A DNA stretch of 64,000 nucleotides, from assembly GCF_038087665.1 (NCBI RefSeq), contig NZ_CP149925.1, positions 1,019,455-1,083,454 on the forward strand, given 5' to 3'. Source of the stretch: Gallaecimonas sp. GXIMD4217 (lineage in GTDB: Bacteria > Pseudomonadota > Gammaproteobacteria > Enterobacterales > Gallaecimonadaceae). Under the pieces are notes generated by a model. The model did not search any database. It worked only from the letters and a program-made list of their open reading frames with translations, and was not told the origin of the DNA. Each line of letters starts with the position of its first letter. The stretch's first letter is position 1. Shown here in pieces: positions 42,181 to 52,254 of the stretch. A program made the position numbers and the translations under genes.

Positions 42181-44844
42181 ATGACGTCTAAGAACCAACT
42201 GGCTTATGCGGTCAAGCTCGCCCTCTTTGCCGGCGCAGCGTCTGCCGTAACGGCCCCCACCTTTGCTGCCGACAGCGTCGAAGACGTAGAACGCATCGAA
42301 GTCACCGGCTCTCGTATCAAGCGCACCGACATGGAGAATGCCTCTCCTGTTGTTGTGGTTTCTGCCGAAGAAATTGCCGCCCGTGGTTTCAGCACCGCCC
42401 AGGACGTGCTGGATGCCCTGACCCAGAACTCCGGTGGCTCCCTGACCCAGCAGGAGTCTTTCGGTTTCACCCCGGCCGCTTCCGGCGTTAACCTGCGCGG
42501 TGTTGGCCTGGGCCGGTCCCTGACCCTGATCGACGGCAAGCGCGTACCCAAGTACCCCTTCGCCGCCGGCGGCGCCGACAACTTCACCGATACCGCCAAC
42601 ATCCCGGCCGGTGCCATTGAGCGCATCGAAGTCCTGACCACTGGTGCTTCCGCCATCTACGGCTCCGACGCCATGGGCGGCGTTATCAACATCATCCTCA
42701 AGAAGGAAGTTGAAGACACCATCGTCAAGCTGTACGGCTCCACCACCGACGACGGCGGCAAGGAAACCGGCAAGATCAGCATCCTGAGCGGTGTTTCCGG
42801 TGAAGACGGCCGCATGCTGTTCTTCCTTGAGCACGAAAACCGCAACAAGCTGATGGCCAGCGATCGTGGCTTCCTGGGCAGCGACCTGGGCGATGGCCAC
42901 CCCCGTGGCAACTACAGCTCCTATGGTGCCAGCCTGCGCAACGCCGACGGCGATGTCGTCAAGACCCTGTCCGCCGAGGAGTGTGCCGAGCGTGGCTTCC
43001 AGTGGACAGGTAGCAACTGTGGCTTCAACCGCTCCTCCATGCGTCAGCTGCTGCCCGATGCCGACCGCACCTCTTTGATGCTGAAGTTCAACAAGGAGCT
43101 GGGTTCCGATCACGAGCTGTACAGCCGTGTTGACTACACCCACTCCAACGTGGCCAACCGCGTCGAGGCCATGCCCCTGGACGACTACCTGTTCACCGTC
43201 AACGGCGGCCAGGTCACCGTCACCCCGGACGTGGCCAACTCCTCCCTGAGCCAGAGCTACGATCAGGCTACCGCCTTCAACGGCGACTTCGTGGGCCTGG
43301 CCGACGGTGAGTACTACTACACCCGTCGCGCCGTGGAATTCGGTCCCCGCGCTTCCGACTTCACCACCAACAACTTCACGCTGTTGACCGGTATCAAGGG
43401 CTACCTGGGTGACTACGAGTACGACACCTCCTGGAGCTTCTCCCGCCAGAAGGTCGACCGTGAAGGCTCCGGCTACGCCACCGTCGACGGTTACTTCAAG
43501 TACCTGACCTCCTGCGAGAACGGCTGCTCCCAGCTGCTGGCCGTGACCGACGAGCAGGTGGCCATGGCCGCCTTCCAGCCCATGAAGAAGGGCGAGTCCT
43601 CCATGGTCAGCTGGAACGCCGGTATCAGCGGCGATCTGTTCGATCTGGATGCCGGTACCGTGCAGTTCGCCGCCGGCCTGGAAATGAACAAGGAATGGTT
43701 CTTCGACCGCTCCGACTCCTTCTCCATCAACGGCGAAGTGCTGAGCACCGGTGGTGCCGCAGGTGAAGGTTCCCGTAAGCAGTACGCCGCTTACACCGAA
43801 GTGGCCGTTCCCGTCATGGAAAATCTGACCGCCACCCTGGCCGGTCGCTACGACCACTATGACGATGCTTCCGATGTGGGTGGTGCCTTCTCTCCCCAGG
43901 TGGCCATCGAGTACCGCCCCATGGAAGACCTGCTGCTGCGGGCGCTGTGGGCCGAGACCTTCCGTGCCCCCGACATGCAACGCCTGTTCGGTGAGCCGAC
44001 CCGCGGTTTCGTTTCCGACGTGGTTGACTTCCAGAGCTGTGCCCAGGACGGTATCGGTTTCGATGCCTGTGCCACCAACGAGGACTACCGCATCACCAGC
44101 GTCAACTCCATCTCCGGCCCCAACAACGAGCTGGAAGAGGAGACCGGTGAGAACTGGAACCTGGGTGTGGTCTACAACCTGAACGGTCTGGACATCTCCG
44201 TTGACGTCTGGAACGTCGAGATCGAGAACATCGTTTCCGACCTCAGCGTCAGCGACGTCTTCGAAAAGCACGAGATCTACGGCAACCTGATCGATCGTGA
44301 CCCCGTCACCGGTCGTGTCACCGTCAACACCCAGGCCATGAACCTGGCCCGCCAGGAAGTGGCCGGTGTCGACCTGTCCCTGGGTTACCTGCTGGATACC
44401 GCTGCCCTGGGCTCCTTCAAGTTCAAGCTGGAAGGTACCTACAACAGCAAGTGGGAAGAGCAGGTCGCCGAAGGCTTCGAGGTCACCAACGAGCTGGCTC
44501 GCGGTGGCATCCCGCGCTGGCGCGCCAACTTCAGCACCCGCTGGGCGCCCACCGACACCCTGAGCACCACCGTCCTGGTCAAGTTCATCGACGAGCACAA
44601 GGCTGCCAACTACTACAAGTTCGGCACCCAGCCCGACTACAGCCTGCGTGTAGCCGAGCACTTCGAAGTGAACTGGAACGTCACCTACGACGTGCTGGAC
44701 AGCGTGACCCTGGCCGCCGGTATCAACAACCTGTTTGACGAAGGTCCGGAAGTCGACAACACCCTCGGCTGGCCCTTCTACGACTCCAGCTACTACAGCC
44801 CCGTGGGTCGTGAGTTCTACGCCTCTGCCGAGCTGCGTTTCTAA
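42181..44844 (+). CDS. TonB-dependent outer-membrane receptor 2
   Basis: 887 residues; ATG 42181 with AGGGAG 7 bases upstream. A signal peptide ends near residue 29. The plug again opens with RIEVTGSRIKRTD and shares long near-identical blocks with the receptor at 32034 (FTPAASGVNLRG, LIDGKRVPKYPF, ASAIYGSDAMGGVINIILKK), so the two are recent paralogues. The barrel halves diverge more, consistent with different ligands. The C-terminus ends in Phe (ELRF), the usual outer-membrane insertion signal. Confidence 0.94.
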   Translation: MTSKNQLAYAVKLALFAGAASAVTAPTFAADSVEDVERIEVTGSRIKRTDMENASPVVVVSAEEIAARGFSTAQDVLDALTQNSGGSLTQQESFGFTPAASGVNLRGVGLGRSLTLIDGKRVPKYPFAAGGADNFTDTANIPAGAIERIEVLTTGASAIYGSDAMGGVINIILKKEVEDTIVKLYGSTTDDGGKETGKISILSGVSGEDGRMLFFLEHENRNKLMASDRGFLGSDLGDGHPRGNYSSYGASLRNADGDVVKTLSAEECAERGFQWTGSNCGFNRSSMRQLLPDADRTSLMLKFNKELGSDHELYSRVDYTHSNVANRVEAMPLDDYLFTVNGGQVTVTPDVANSSLSQSYDQATAFNGDFVGLADGEYYYTRRAVEFGPRASDFTTNNFTLLTGIKGYLGDYEYDTSWSFSRQKVDREGSGYATVDGYFKYLTSCENGCSQLLAVTDEQVAMAAFQPMKKGESSMVSWNAGISGDLFDLDAGTVQFAAGLEMNKEWFFDRSDSFSINGEVLSTGGAAGEGSRKQYAAYTEVAVPVMENLTATLAGRYDHYDDASDVGGAFSPQVAIEYRPMEDLLLRALWAETFRAPDMQRLFGEPTRGFVSDVVDFQSCAQDGIGFDACATNEDYRITSVNSISGPNNELEEETGENWNLGVVYNLNGLDISVDVWNVEIENIVSDLSVSDVFEKHEIYGNLIDRDPVTGRVTVNTQAMNLARQEVAGVDLSLGYLLDTAALGSFKFKLEGTYNSKWEEQVAEGFEVTNELARGGIPRWRANFSTRWAPTDTLSTTVLVKFIDEHKAANYYKFGTQPDYSLRVAEHFEVNWNVTYDVLDSVTLAAGINNLFDEGPEVDNTLGWPFYDSSYYSPVGREFYASAELRF

Positions 44845-44860
44845 GCACAGTCCGCAAACT

Positions 44861-44890
44861 AAAAAGCCCGCCGTCCGGCGGGCTTTTTTT
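44861..44890. terminator. Bidirectional terminator between TonB receptor 2 and pheA
   Basis: AAAAAGCCCGCCG-tc-CGGCGGGCTTTTTTT serves both convergent genes. Confidence 0.9.
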
Positions 44891-44891
44891 A

Positions 44892-46892
<2,001 letters not shown>

Positions 46893-46918
46893 GGTCGTAT
46901 CCTCATGGTCCATAAACG

Positions 46919-46945
46919 AAAAAGGCCTCCCGATTGGGAGGCCTT
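46919..46945 (-). terminator. Attenuator terminator before pheA
   Basis: On the minus strand AAGGCCTCCC-aatc-GGGAGGCCTT is followed by T residues. It lies between the leader-peptide stop and the pheA start, the position expected for transcription attenuation. Confidence 0.85.
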
Positions 46946-46963
46946 GCTGGTGTGTGCTGCGCT

Positions 46964-47038
46964 TTAGAAATGCACGACGCCACCGCCTCCCCGGGGGAAG
47001 GTGGTAAAAAAGAAGAAGGTGGCGGTCAGCTGGTGCAT
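46964..47038 (-). CDS. pheL: Phe-rich leader peptide (PheL-type) of the pheA attenuator
   Basis: A 24-codon [21 protein letters not shown] then GGVVHF. Four consecutive Phe codons (TTC TTC TTT TTT) plus a fifth after two Thr match the logic of E. coli pheL, where scarcity of charged tRNA-Phe stalls the ribosome and prevents formation of the downstream terminator. The stop codon lies 18 bases before the terminator stem. The ribosome site is weak (GAGCCGC). Confidence 0.88.
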   Translation of the reverse strand: MHQLTATFFFFTTFPRGGGGVVHF

Positions 47039-47174
47039 CTGCGGCTCTATTACGTTGCGATGCCTATAGCAATATCGCAGCCGCCATGAGATGGCAAACA
47101 ATATTTACGAAAACGGCTAAAAATAATTTCATCGTGTGATTGACAAGGCGCCTGCTCTTTTAAGGCAAGGCACA

Positions 47175-47200
47175 AAAAAGCCGCCAGGTGGCGGCTTTTT
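47175..47200. terminator. Bidirectional hairpin at the end of the DksA-like gene
   Basis: AAAAAGCCGCC-aggt-GGCGGCTTTTT overlaps the stop codon of the minus-strand gene ending at 47199. Confidence 0.8.
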
Positions 47201-47543
47201 ATCCACTCTGGCAGTCGTTACACCTTTGGGTGGTGGGGTCGGAGTCCAGCAGCCTGGGCGGGATCTCGCTTTCGCAGTCGGCGCACAGGCCAAACAGGCC
47301 CAGATCCAGCTGGCAGAGGGCGGCCTCCACCCGGCCCAGTCGCTCGGTCAGGCCGTGCAGCTGGCGGTCGTGAAGGGCGTCGACGTATTGCTGAATACCG
47401 TCCAGGCCCTGTTGGCGCAGGGCATAGATCACCTTGTTGGCCACGCCCAGTTCGGTGAGGCGGGTGGCGGTTTGCGCGAGCAGGGTATTCTGCTCCTTTT
47501 CCAGTCGTTGGCGAAATTCGGTCAGCTGTGAAGCGGCCAACAT
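47199..47543 (-). CDS. DksA/TraR-family zinc-finger protein
   Basis: 114 residues from ATG 47543 (AGGAG 8 bases upstream). An N-terminal helical hairpin (about 1-80) is followed by a C4 zinc finger with CADC and CNDC. Full-length DksA is about 150 residues and has acidic residues at the coiled-coil tip; this shorter form could bind the RNA polymerase secondary channel or be a divergent regulator. It lies downstream of dusC in the same direction. Confidence 0.85.
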   Translation of the reverse strand: MLAASQLTEFRQRLEKEQNTLLAQTATRLTELGVANKVIYALRQQGLDGIQQYVDALHDRQLHGLTERLGRVEAALCQLDLGLFGLCADCESEIPPRLLDSDPTTQRCNDCQSG

Positions 47544-47613
47544 GGGTTGTCTCCTGACAATGAGCACAGGATGGCAGTCTACGGCAGGCGCTGTCAGCAA
47601 AACCTGATCGACA

Positions 47614-48552
47614 TCAAGCGGCCCTGGCTTTTCTCAGCTTGGCGAGGATGTCGTCCTTGTTCCTCAGGGTGCGGATCTGCTCGAAGAAGGCCTGGGCCTG
47701 GGGGTATTGCAGGCGCAGGAAACCCAGCCACTGCTTGATGCGGTTGGGATAGTAGAGGCCCTTGTCGCCGGCCAGCTCGAAATCGGAATACCTGTCCAGC
47801 AGCGCCAGCACCTGGACCCAGGGCAGGGCGGGGACGTCCTGTTTGATGACGGCGGCCAGGTTGGGCTGTGCCAGGGCACCCCGGCCCAGCATCAGATCCT
47901 GGCATTGGGATTGGGCCTGGCAGTTCAGGGCATCCTCGCGGCTCCAGATCTCGCCGTTGGCGATCACCGGCAGCTTGACCACCTCCCTGACCTTGGCGAT
48001 CCAGTCCCAATAGGCCGGCGGCTTGTAGCCTTCGCGCTTGGTGCGGGCATGAATGGCCAGTTCGCTGGCGCCGGCGGCCTCAATGGCGGCGGCGTTCTCC
48101 AGGGCCAGGGACTTGTCGTCGAAGCCCAGGCGGATCTTGGCGGTAACAGGCTGGTCGGCGGGGACCGCCTCCCGTACCGCCTTCACTATGGCGTAGAGGG
48201 TTTCCGGCTCCTTGAGCAGCACGGCGCCGCCCCTGTGCTTGTTGACCGTCTTGGCCGGGCAGCCGAAATTGAGGTCGACCCCGGGCGAGCCCAGTTCCAC
48301 GGCCCGGGCCGCGTTCTCGGCCAGCCACACCGGGCTCTGGCCCAGCAATTGGATACGGACCGGTACCCCGGAGGGGGTGCGGGCGCCCTGGTGCAGCTCG
48401 GGGCAGAGCTTGTAGAACACCTTGGGCGGCAATACCTGATCCACCACGCGCACGAATTCGGTGACGCACAGATCGAAGCCGCCCAGCTCGGTCAGCAGCT
48501 GGCGCATCAGGTGGTCGACGACGCCCTCCATGGGGGCAAGGATCAGTTTCAT
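47614..48552 (-). CDS. dusC: tRNA-dihydrouridine(16) synthase DusC
   Basis: A 312-residue FMN-dependent reductase of U16 in tRNA. The N-terminal MKLILAPMEGVVDHLMRQLLT segment, the catalytic Cys in NFGCPAKTVN, and VIANGEIW plus MLGRGAL FMN-binding blocks match E. coli DusC in order and length. The C-terminal helical tRNA-binding domain is complete. Confidence 0.94.
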   Translation of the reverse strand: MKLILAPMEGVVDHLMRQLLTELGGFDLCVTEFVRVVDQVLPPKVFYKLCPELHQGARTPSGVPVRIQLLGQSPVWLAENAARAVELGSPGVDLNFGCPAKTVNKHRGGAVLLKEPETLYAIVKAVREAVPADQPVTAKIRLGFDDKSLALENAAAIEAAGASELAIHARTKREGYKPPAYWDWIAKVREVVKLPVIANGEIWSREDALNCQAQSQCQDLMLGRGALAQPNLAAVIKQDVPALPWVQVLALLDRYSDFELAGDKGLYYPNRIKQWLGFLRLQYPQAQAFFEQIRTLRNKDDILAKLRKARAA

Positions 48553-48695
48553 GGCCTACTTTTGGATTGCCCAGGGGGCTGGAAAGTTTACGCTTTTTCC
48601 TGTTTATTGAAAGAAATAGCTACCCCTTCGGGTCAATAACAACAAGGCCGGGCAGACCGGTCCCAACAACAAGCAACTGTGAGAAGGAAAGGACG

Positions 48696-49265
48696 ATGAA
48701 AAATCTGAAGCAAAATACCGTAGCTGCTGCCCTGGGCGCCGTTGTGGTCGGTTCCCTGGCCACTCTGCCGGCCTCTGCGGATGCTTCACCTTTTGCCATG
48801 CAGGATCTGGCTCAGGGCTACCAGCTGGCCACCTTCGAAGGCAAATGCGGTGAAGGTAAATGTGGTGGTAGCGCCGGCAAGGAAGGCGAAGGCAAGGGAG
48901 AAAAGGAAGGCAAATGCGGTGAAGGCAAGTGCGGCGCCGAGAAGAAGGCCATGAAGGAAGGTAAATGTGGCGAAGGCAAGTGTGGCGCCGAGAAGAAGGC
49001 CATGAAGGAAGGTAAGTGCGGCGAAGGCAAGTGTGGCGCCGAGAAGAAGGCCATGAAGGAAGGTAAGTGCGGCGAAGGCAAGTGTGGCGCCGAGAAGAAG
49101 GCCATGAAGGAAGGTAAGTGTGGCGAAGGCAAGTGTGGCGCCGAGAAGAAGGCCATGAAGGAAGGTAAATGTGGCGAAGGCAAGTGCGGCGCCGAGAAAA
49201 AGGCCGAAAAGAAAGACAAGAAAGAAGGTAAATGCGGCGAAGGCAAGTGTGGCGGCAGCCACTAA
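48696..49265 (+). CDS. bufA1: BufA1/HvfA-type metallophore precursor with 16 EGKCG motifs
   Basis: 189 residues from ATG 48696 (AAGGA upstream). A signal peptide (1 to about 28, ending ASA) is followed by a short conserved segment SPFAMQDLAQGYQLA and then the repeat region. Cys occurs only in EGKCG motifs, always paired as EGKCGEGKCG: eight pairs, sixteen Cys. Five identical 17-residue units (pair plus AEKKAMK) form the centre. In homologues the MNIO converts EGKCG Cys into copper-binding heterocycle/thioamide groups. Characterised precursors carry far fewer motifs, so this one looks amplified. It is periplasmic after export. Confidence 0.92.
   Translation: MKNLKQNTVAAALGAVVVGSLATLPASADASPFAMQDLAQGYQLATFEGKCGEGKCGGSAGKEGEGKGEKEGKCGEGKCGAEKKAMKEGKCGEGKCGAEKKAMKEGKCGEGKCGAEKKAMKEGKCGEGKCGAEKKAMKEGKCGEGKCGAEKKAMKEGKCGEGKCGAEKKAEKKDKKEGKCGEGKCGGSH
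48915..49170 (+). repeat. 51-bp in-frame tandem repeat in bufA1
   Basis: Five 51-base units encode EGKCGEGKCGAEKKAMK with a few synonymous differences (for example AAATGC/AAGTGT for Lys-Cys). A degenerate sixth unit (AEKKAEKKDKK) and flanking pairs frame the array. The near-identity suggests recent slippage or unequal recombination. Confidence 0.85.
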
Positions 49266-49283
49266 GGGCCAGCGCTGGTAAGG

Positions 49284-49314
49284 AAAACGAGCGGACCCAG
49301 GTCCGCTCGTTTTG
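49284..49314 (+). terminator. Terminator between bufA1 and bufB1
   Basis: AAAACGAGCGGACC-ca-GGTCCGCTCGTTTT, a perfect 14-bp stem with T4, 18 bases after the precursor stop and just before the enzyme gene's ribosome site. The enzyme genes have no separate promoter I can see, so partial read-through is likely. Confidence 0.8.
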
Positions 49315-49329
49315 TCTCAAGGAGTCTCT

Positions 49330-50166
49330 ATGACATTTGCGGTTCAAGGTTGTGGCCTGGGGCTGAGGCGCGATTTCGTCGAGGAGATCGGCGACAGCCT
49401 GCCCAAGCCGGTGCAGTTTCTGGAAGTGGCACCGGAGAACTGGATGAAGCTGGGCGGCGCCTACGGCAAGGCCTTTCGGCGCCTGACCGAGCGCCATCCC
49501 TTCGTCTGCCACGGTCTGTCGCTGTCCATCGGCAGTCCGGCGCCACTGGACATGGCCTTTCTCAAGGCGCTCAAGGTCTTCCTGGACGAGCACCGGATCC
49601 GCCTCTACTCCGAGCACCTGTCCTACTGCTCGGGGGAGGGCCATATGTACGATCTGATGCCCATCCCCTTTACCGAAGAGGCGGTTCGCCACGTGGTGGC
49701 GCGGATCAGGCAGGTGCAGGAGGTGCTGGAGCGGCCGCTGGTGCTGGAAAACGTCTCCTATTATGCCGCCCCCGGCAAGGAGCTGGACGAGCTGAGCTTC
49801 ATCCAGGCGGTGCTGGAGGAAAGCGACTGCCAGTTGCTGCTGGACGTCAACAACATCTACGTCAACGCCATCAACCACGGCTATGACGCCGAGGCCTTCC
49901 TCAAGGGCCTGCCCACCGGGCGCATCGCCTACGGCCATATCGCCGGCCACTACAAGGAGGCCGAGGATCTCATTGTCGACACCCACGGCGCCGACGTCAT
50001 AGACCCGGTCTGGGCACTGCTGGACAAGGCCTACCACCACCACGGCGTCTTCCCGACCCTGCTGGAGCGGGACTTCAACCTGCCGCCCCTGACCGAGCTG
50101 GTGGCCGAGGTGGCCCTCATCGACCGCTGCCAGCGGCAACATCAAGTGCAAGTGGAGAGCGCCTGA
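49330..50166 (+). CDS. bufB1: MNIO (DUF692) multinuclear iron oxidase, BufB/HvfB type
   Basis: 278 residues; ATG 49330 with AAGGAG 6 bases upstream. Metal-ligand segments match the enzyme at 17953: HGLSLSIGS (His61), [51 protein letters not shown] and [10 protein letters not shown]. In the Haemophilus HvfB and Caulobacter bufferin systems this enzyme modifies EGKCG Cys using O2 and a di- or tri-iron centre. It is one base from bufC1. Confidence 0.94.
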   Translation: MTFAVQGCGLGLRRDFVEEIGDSLPKPVQFLEVAPENWMKLGGAYGKAFRRLTERHPFVCHGLSLSIGSPAPLDMAFLKALKVFLDEHRIRLYSEHLSYCSGEGHMYDLMPIPFTEEAVRHVVARIRQVQEVLERPLVLENVSYYAAPGKELDELSFIQAVLEESDCQLLLDVNNIYVNAINHGYDAEAFLKGLPTGRIAYGHIAGHYKEAEDLIVDTHGADVIDPVWALLDKAYHHHGVFPTLLERDFNLPPLTELVAEVALIDRCQRQHQVQVESA

Positions 50167-50167
50167 G

Positions 50168-50917
50168 ATGGGATTCAAGGCAGTACAGGAAGCCTTTATG
50201 GCCCACATCAAAGATCCGGAGCAGGTGCCCGGCCCGCCGGGCATCGAAGACAGGCGCATGGCCATTTACCGGGAGCTGTTCTTCAACAACATGGAAGGCT
50301 TCCTCAGCAACGGCTTTCCGGTGCTGAAAAGCCTGTACGGCCAGGAGCATTGGCTGTCGCTGGTGCGCGCCTTCTTTGCCCGCCACCAGTGCCAGACGCC
50401 GCTGTTTCTGGAAATCGGCCGGGAGTTCCTGCACTACCTGGCCAACGAACATGAGCCGAGGCCGGTGGATCCACCCTTCCTGGTGGAGCTGGCCCATTAC
50501 GAATGGCTGGAGCTGATGGTGGCCACGGTGGACGAGCCCGATGACGGCCTGCTGGACCAGCTGGACGACGGCACGCCCCTGGCGGTGCCGGCCTGCGCCA
50601 AGGCGGTGTCCTACCCCTGGCCGGTGCATGAGATCAGCCGCGACTTCCAGCCCAACGAGCCCCTGGACTCGCCTATCTACCTGCTGGTGTACCGCGACCG
50701 CCAGGACGAGGCGGCCTTTATGGCCATCAACGCCGCCACCGCCCAGCTGCTGCTGCTGCTGGAACAACAGCCCGGACAGAGCCCGGCCCAGCTGGTGGAG
50801 GCCATGGCCGCGCTGATGCCCCAGGTGCCCAGGGAGCAGCTGGCTCGGGGCCTGATGCAGACCCTGGCCGCCCTGGCCGAGCGGGGCGCCGTGCGCCGTC
50901 ACCTTGGCGAAAATTGA
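50168..50917 (+). CDS. bufC1: DUF2063 protein, MNIO partner (BufC/HvfC type)
   Basis: 249 residues. The N-terminal DUF2063 domain (about 1-95: DRRMAIYRELFFNNMEGFLSNGFPVL and ARHQCQTPLFLEIGREFLHYL) is followed by a second helical/beta domain, as in HvfC. The partner binds the precursor and MNIO. Divergence from the protein at 18816 matches the different precursor type. The stop codon overlaps an FNR-like palindrome at 50914. Confidence 0.9.
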   Translation: MGFKAVQEAFMAHIKDPEQVPGPPGIEDRRMAIYRELFFNNMEGFLSNGFPVLKSLYGQEHWLSLVRAFFARHQCQTPLFLEIGREFLHYLANEHEPRPVDPPFLVELAHYEWLELMVATVDEPDDGLLDQLDDGTPLAVPACAKAVSYPWPVHEISRDFQPNEPLDSPIYLLVYRDRQDEAAFMAINAATAQLLLLLEQQPGQSPAQLVEAMAALMPQVPREQLARGLMQTLAALAERGAVRRHLGEN

Positions 50918-50942
50918 TCCAGGTCAAAGCTTCCGTTACACT
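50914..50942 (+). promoter_or_regulatory. FNR-like palindrome overlapping a sigma-70 promoter
   Basis: TTGATCCAGGTCAA (50914-50927) fits TTGAT-N4-ATCAA at 9 of 10 positions. Its first six bases serve as a -35 (TTGATC) with TACACT (50937-50942) after 17 bases. In this arrangement FNR binding would block, not activate, the promoter. Confidence 0.5.
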
Positions 50943-50983
50943 GCGCGCGCTGCAATTTTCGTCGAAGCTGTAAGGAAGTATCG

Positions 50984-51103
50984 ATGGCCGATCAAAATTT
51001 CAAAGAAGTCTACGGCGCCCGTCACTTTTTCGGTCTGCTGCTGGCTCTGCTGATCCCCACCATGCCCACCAGCATCTCCCTGATCCGTTACCTGATGGGA
51101 TGA
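50984..51103 (+). CDS. 39-residue putative membrane miniprotein
   Basis: ATG 50984 is preceded by an excellent AAGGAAG site 6 bases upstream; TGA is at 51101. The protein reads MADQNFKEVYGARHFFGLLL onward, with one hydrophobic segment broken by IPTMPTS and a C-terminus SLIRYLMG. A promoter lies upstream and a perfect terminator directly downstream, so it is a monocistronic unit. I do not recognise a family. Confidence 0.65.
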   Translation: MADQNFKEVYGARHFFGLLLALLIPTMPTSISLIRYLMG

Positions 51104-51118
51104 TTGCCCGGCATGCGC

Positions 51119-51148
51119 AAAAAGCCACTCCTGGAGTGGCTTTTTGTT
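51119..51148 (+). terminator. Terminator of the 39-residue ORF
   Basis: AAAAAGCCACTCC-tg-GAGTGGCTTTTT followed by GTTTTTT, 16 bases after the stop. Confidence 0.88.
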
Positions 51149-51192
51149 TTTTGGGGGGTAAGCTAAAGGCAAGTCGACAACCCGGGGCGCCC

Positions 51193-51579
51193 ATGGTCAA
51201 GCGTTATCTCTTTCTCCTCAGCGGCTGGACCGCCATCGCCCTGGGCACCCTTGGGGTGGTGCTGCCGGTACTGCCCACCACCCCCTTCATCCTGCTGGCG
51301 GCCTGGTGTTTCGCCAAGGGCTCGCCCCGCTGGCACCACTGGCTCAGGAACAACCGCTATTTCGGCCAGATGGTCACCGAATGGGAGGTCCGCCGCGCCC
51401 TCAGGCGCCGCTACCGCAACAGGGCCATCGCCCTGATGGTGGTGACCTTCGCCGTCTCCCTCTACCTGGTGCCCCTGTGGTGGGTGCGGGGGCTGCTGGT
51501 GGCGCTGATGCTGGCGGTGATCACCTACCTGATGCGGCTGCCCGTCATCGAAGAGGGGCGGGATTGCCAAGGCCGATAA
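51193..51579 (+). CDS. ybaN: YbaN-family (DUF454) inner-membrane protein
   Basis: 128 residues from ATG 51193. Two membrane hairpins: residues about 5-45 with the family motif LGVVLPVLPTTPFILLAAWCFAKGSP, and residues about 76-115. The central WLRNNRYFGQMVTEWE loop is typical. The function is unknown. ybaN precedes apt in E. coli too, which supports the assignment. No clear ribosome site is present. Confidence 0.88.
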   Translation: MVKRYLFLLSGWTAIALGTLGVVLPVLPTTPFILLAAWCFAKGSPRWHHWLRNNRYFGQMVTEWEVRRALRRRYRNRAIALMVVTFAVSLYLVPLWWVRGLLVALMLAVITYLMRLPVIEEGRDCQGR

Positions 51580-51651
51580 AAGCCCTTACCCTTGCGCCTT
51601 TGGTTTCATCGGGCCTTTGGCCCTGGTCGTTACTCACAAAGACAAATCATC

Positions 51652-52197
51652 ATGAGCGAAGCTAGCCTGGCGCGCATCAAGGGCGCCATCCACACCGTTC
51701 CCGATTATCCGAAACCGGGCATCCTGTTCCGCGATGTCACCAGCCTGATGCAGGATCCCCAGGCCTTTGCCGAAACCATCAACCTGATGGCCGAACGCTT
51801 CGAAGGCATGGGCTTCACCAAGATCGTCGGCACCGAGGCCCGTGGCTTCATCTTCGGCGCGCCCCTGGCCCTGGCCCTGGGCATCGGCTTCGTACCGGTG
51901 CGCAAGCCCGGCAAGCTGCCCCGCAAGACCATAGCCCAGAGCTATGAGCTGGAATACGGCGCCGATACCCTGGAGATCCACGAGGATGCCATCAGCCAGG
52001 GCGACAAGGTGCTGATGGTGGACGATCTGCTGGCCACAGGCGGCACCATAGAGGCCACCGCCAAGCTGATCCGCGCCCTGGGCGGCGAAGCCAACCATGC
52101 CGCCTTTGTGGTGTCGCTGCCTGACTTGGGCGGCGAGCAGCGCCTGGCTGAGCACAATATCGACGTCTACCGCCTGGTGGAGTTCGAAGGCGAGTAA
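51652..52197 (+). CDS. apt: Adenine phosphoribosyltransferase
   Basis: 181 residues. It converts adenine and PRPP to AMP in purine salvage. The PRPP-binding motif [13 protein letters not shown] lies at about residues 120-132; the [10 protein letters not shown] and [14 protein letters not shown] segments are family-typical. ATG 51652 gives the standard length, although the upstream ribosome site is poor. dnaX starts 57 bases downstream. Confidence 0.96.
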   Translation: MSEASLARIKGAIHTVPDYPKPGILFRDVTSLMQDPQAFAETINLMAERFEGMGFTKIVGTEARGFIFGAPLALALGIGFVPVRKPGKLPRKTIAQSYELEYGADTLEIHEDAISQGDKVLMVDDLLATGGTIEATAKLIRALGGEANHAAFVVSLPDLGGEQRLAEHNIDVYRLVEFEGE

Positions 52198-52254
52198 GAG
52201 CGCCGCAAGCTGTGGTAGCATGCCCCTAATACCGTTAGGAACACGACGATAGGC

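Noticed and set aside
48915-49260. CRISPR or non-coding tandem repeat
   Set aside because: Units are 51 bases, in frame, with mainly synonymous variation, and encode EGKCG motifs downstream of a signal peptide.
50914-50942. FNR-activated promoter for the 39-codon ORF
   Set aside because: The box centre is only 19 bases from the -10 centre, too close for class II activation; repression is the only fit, so activation was not claimed.
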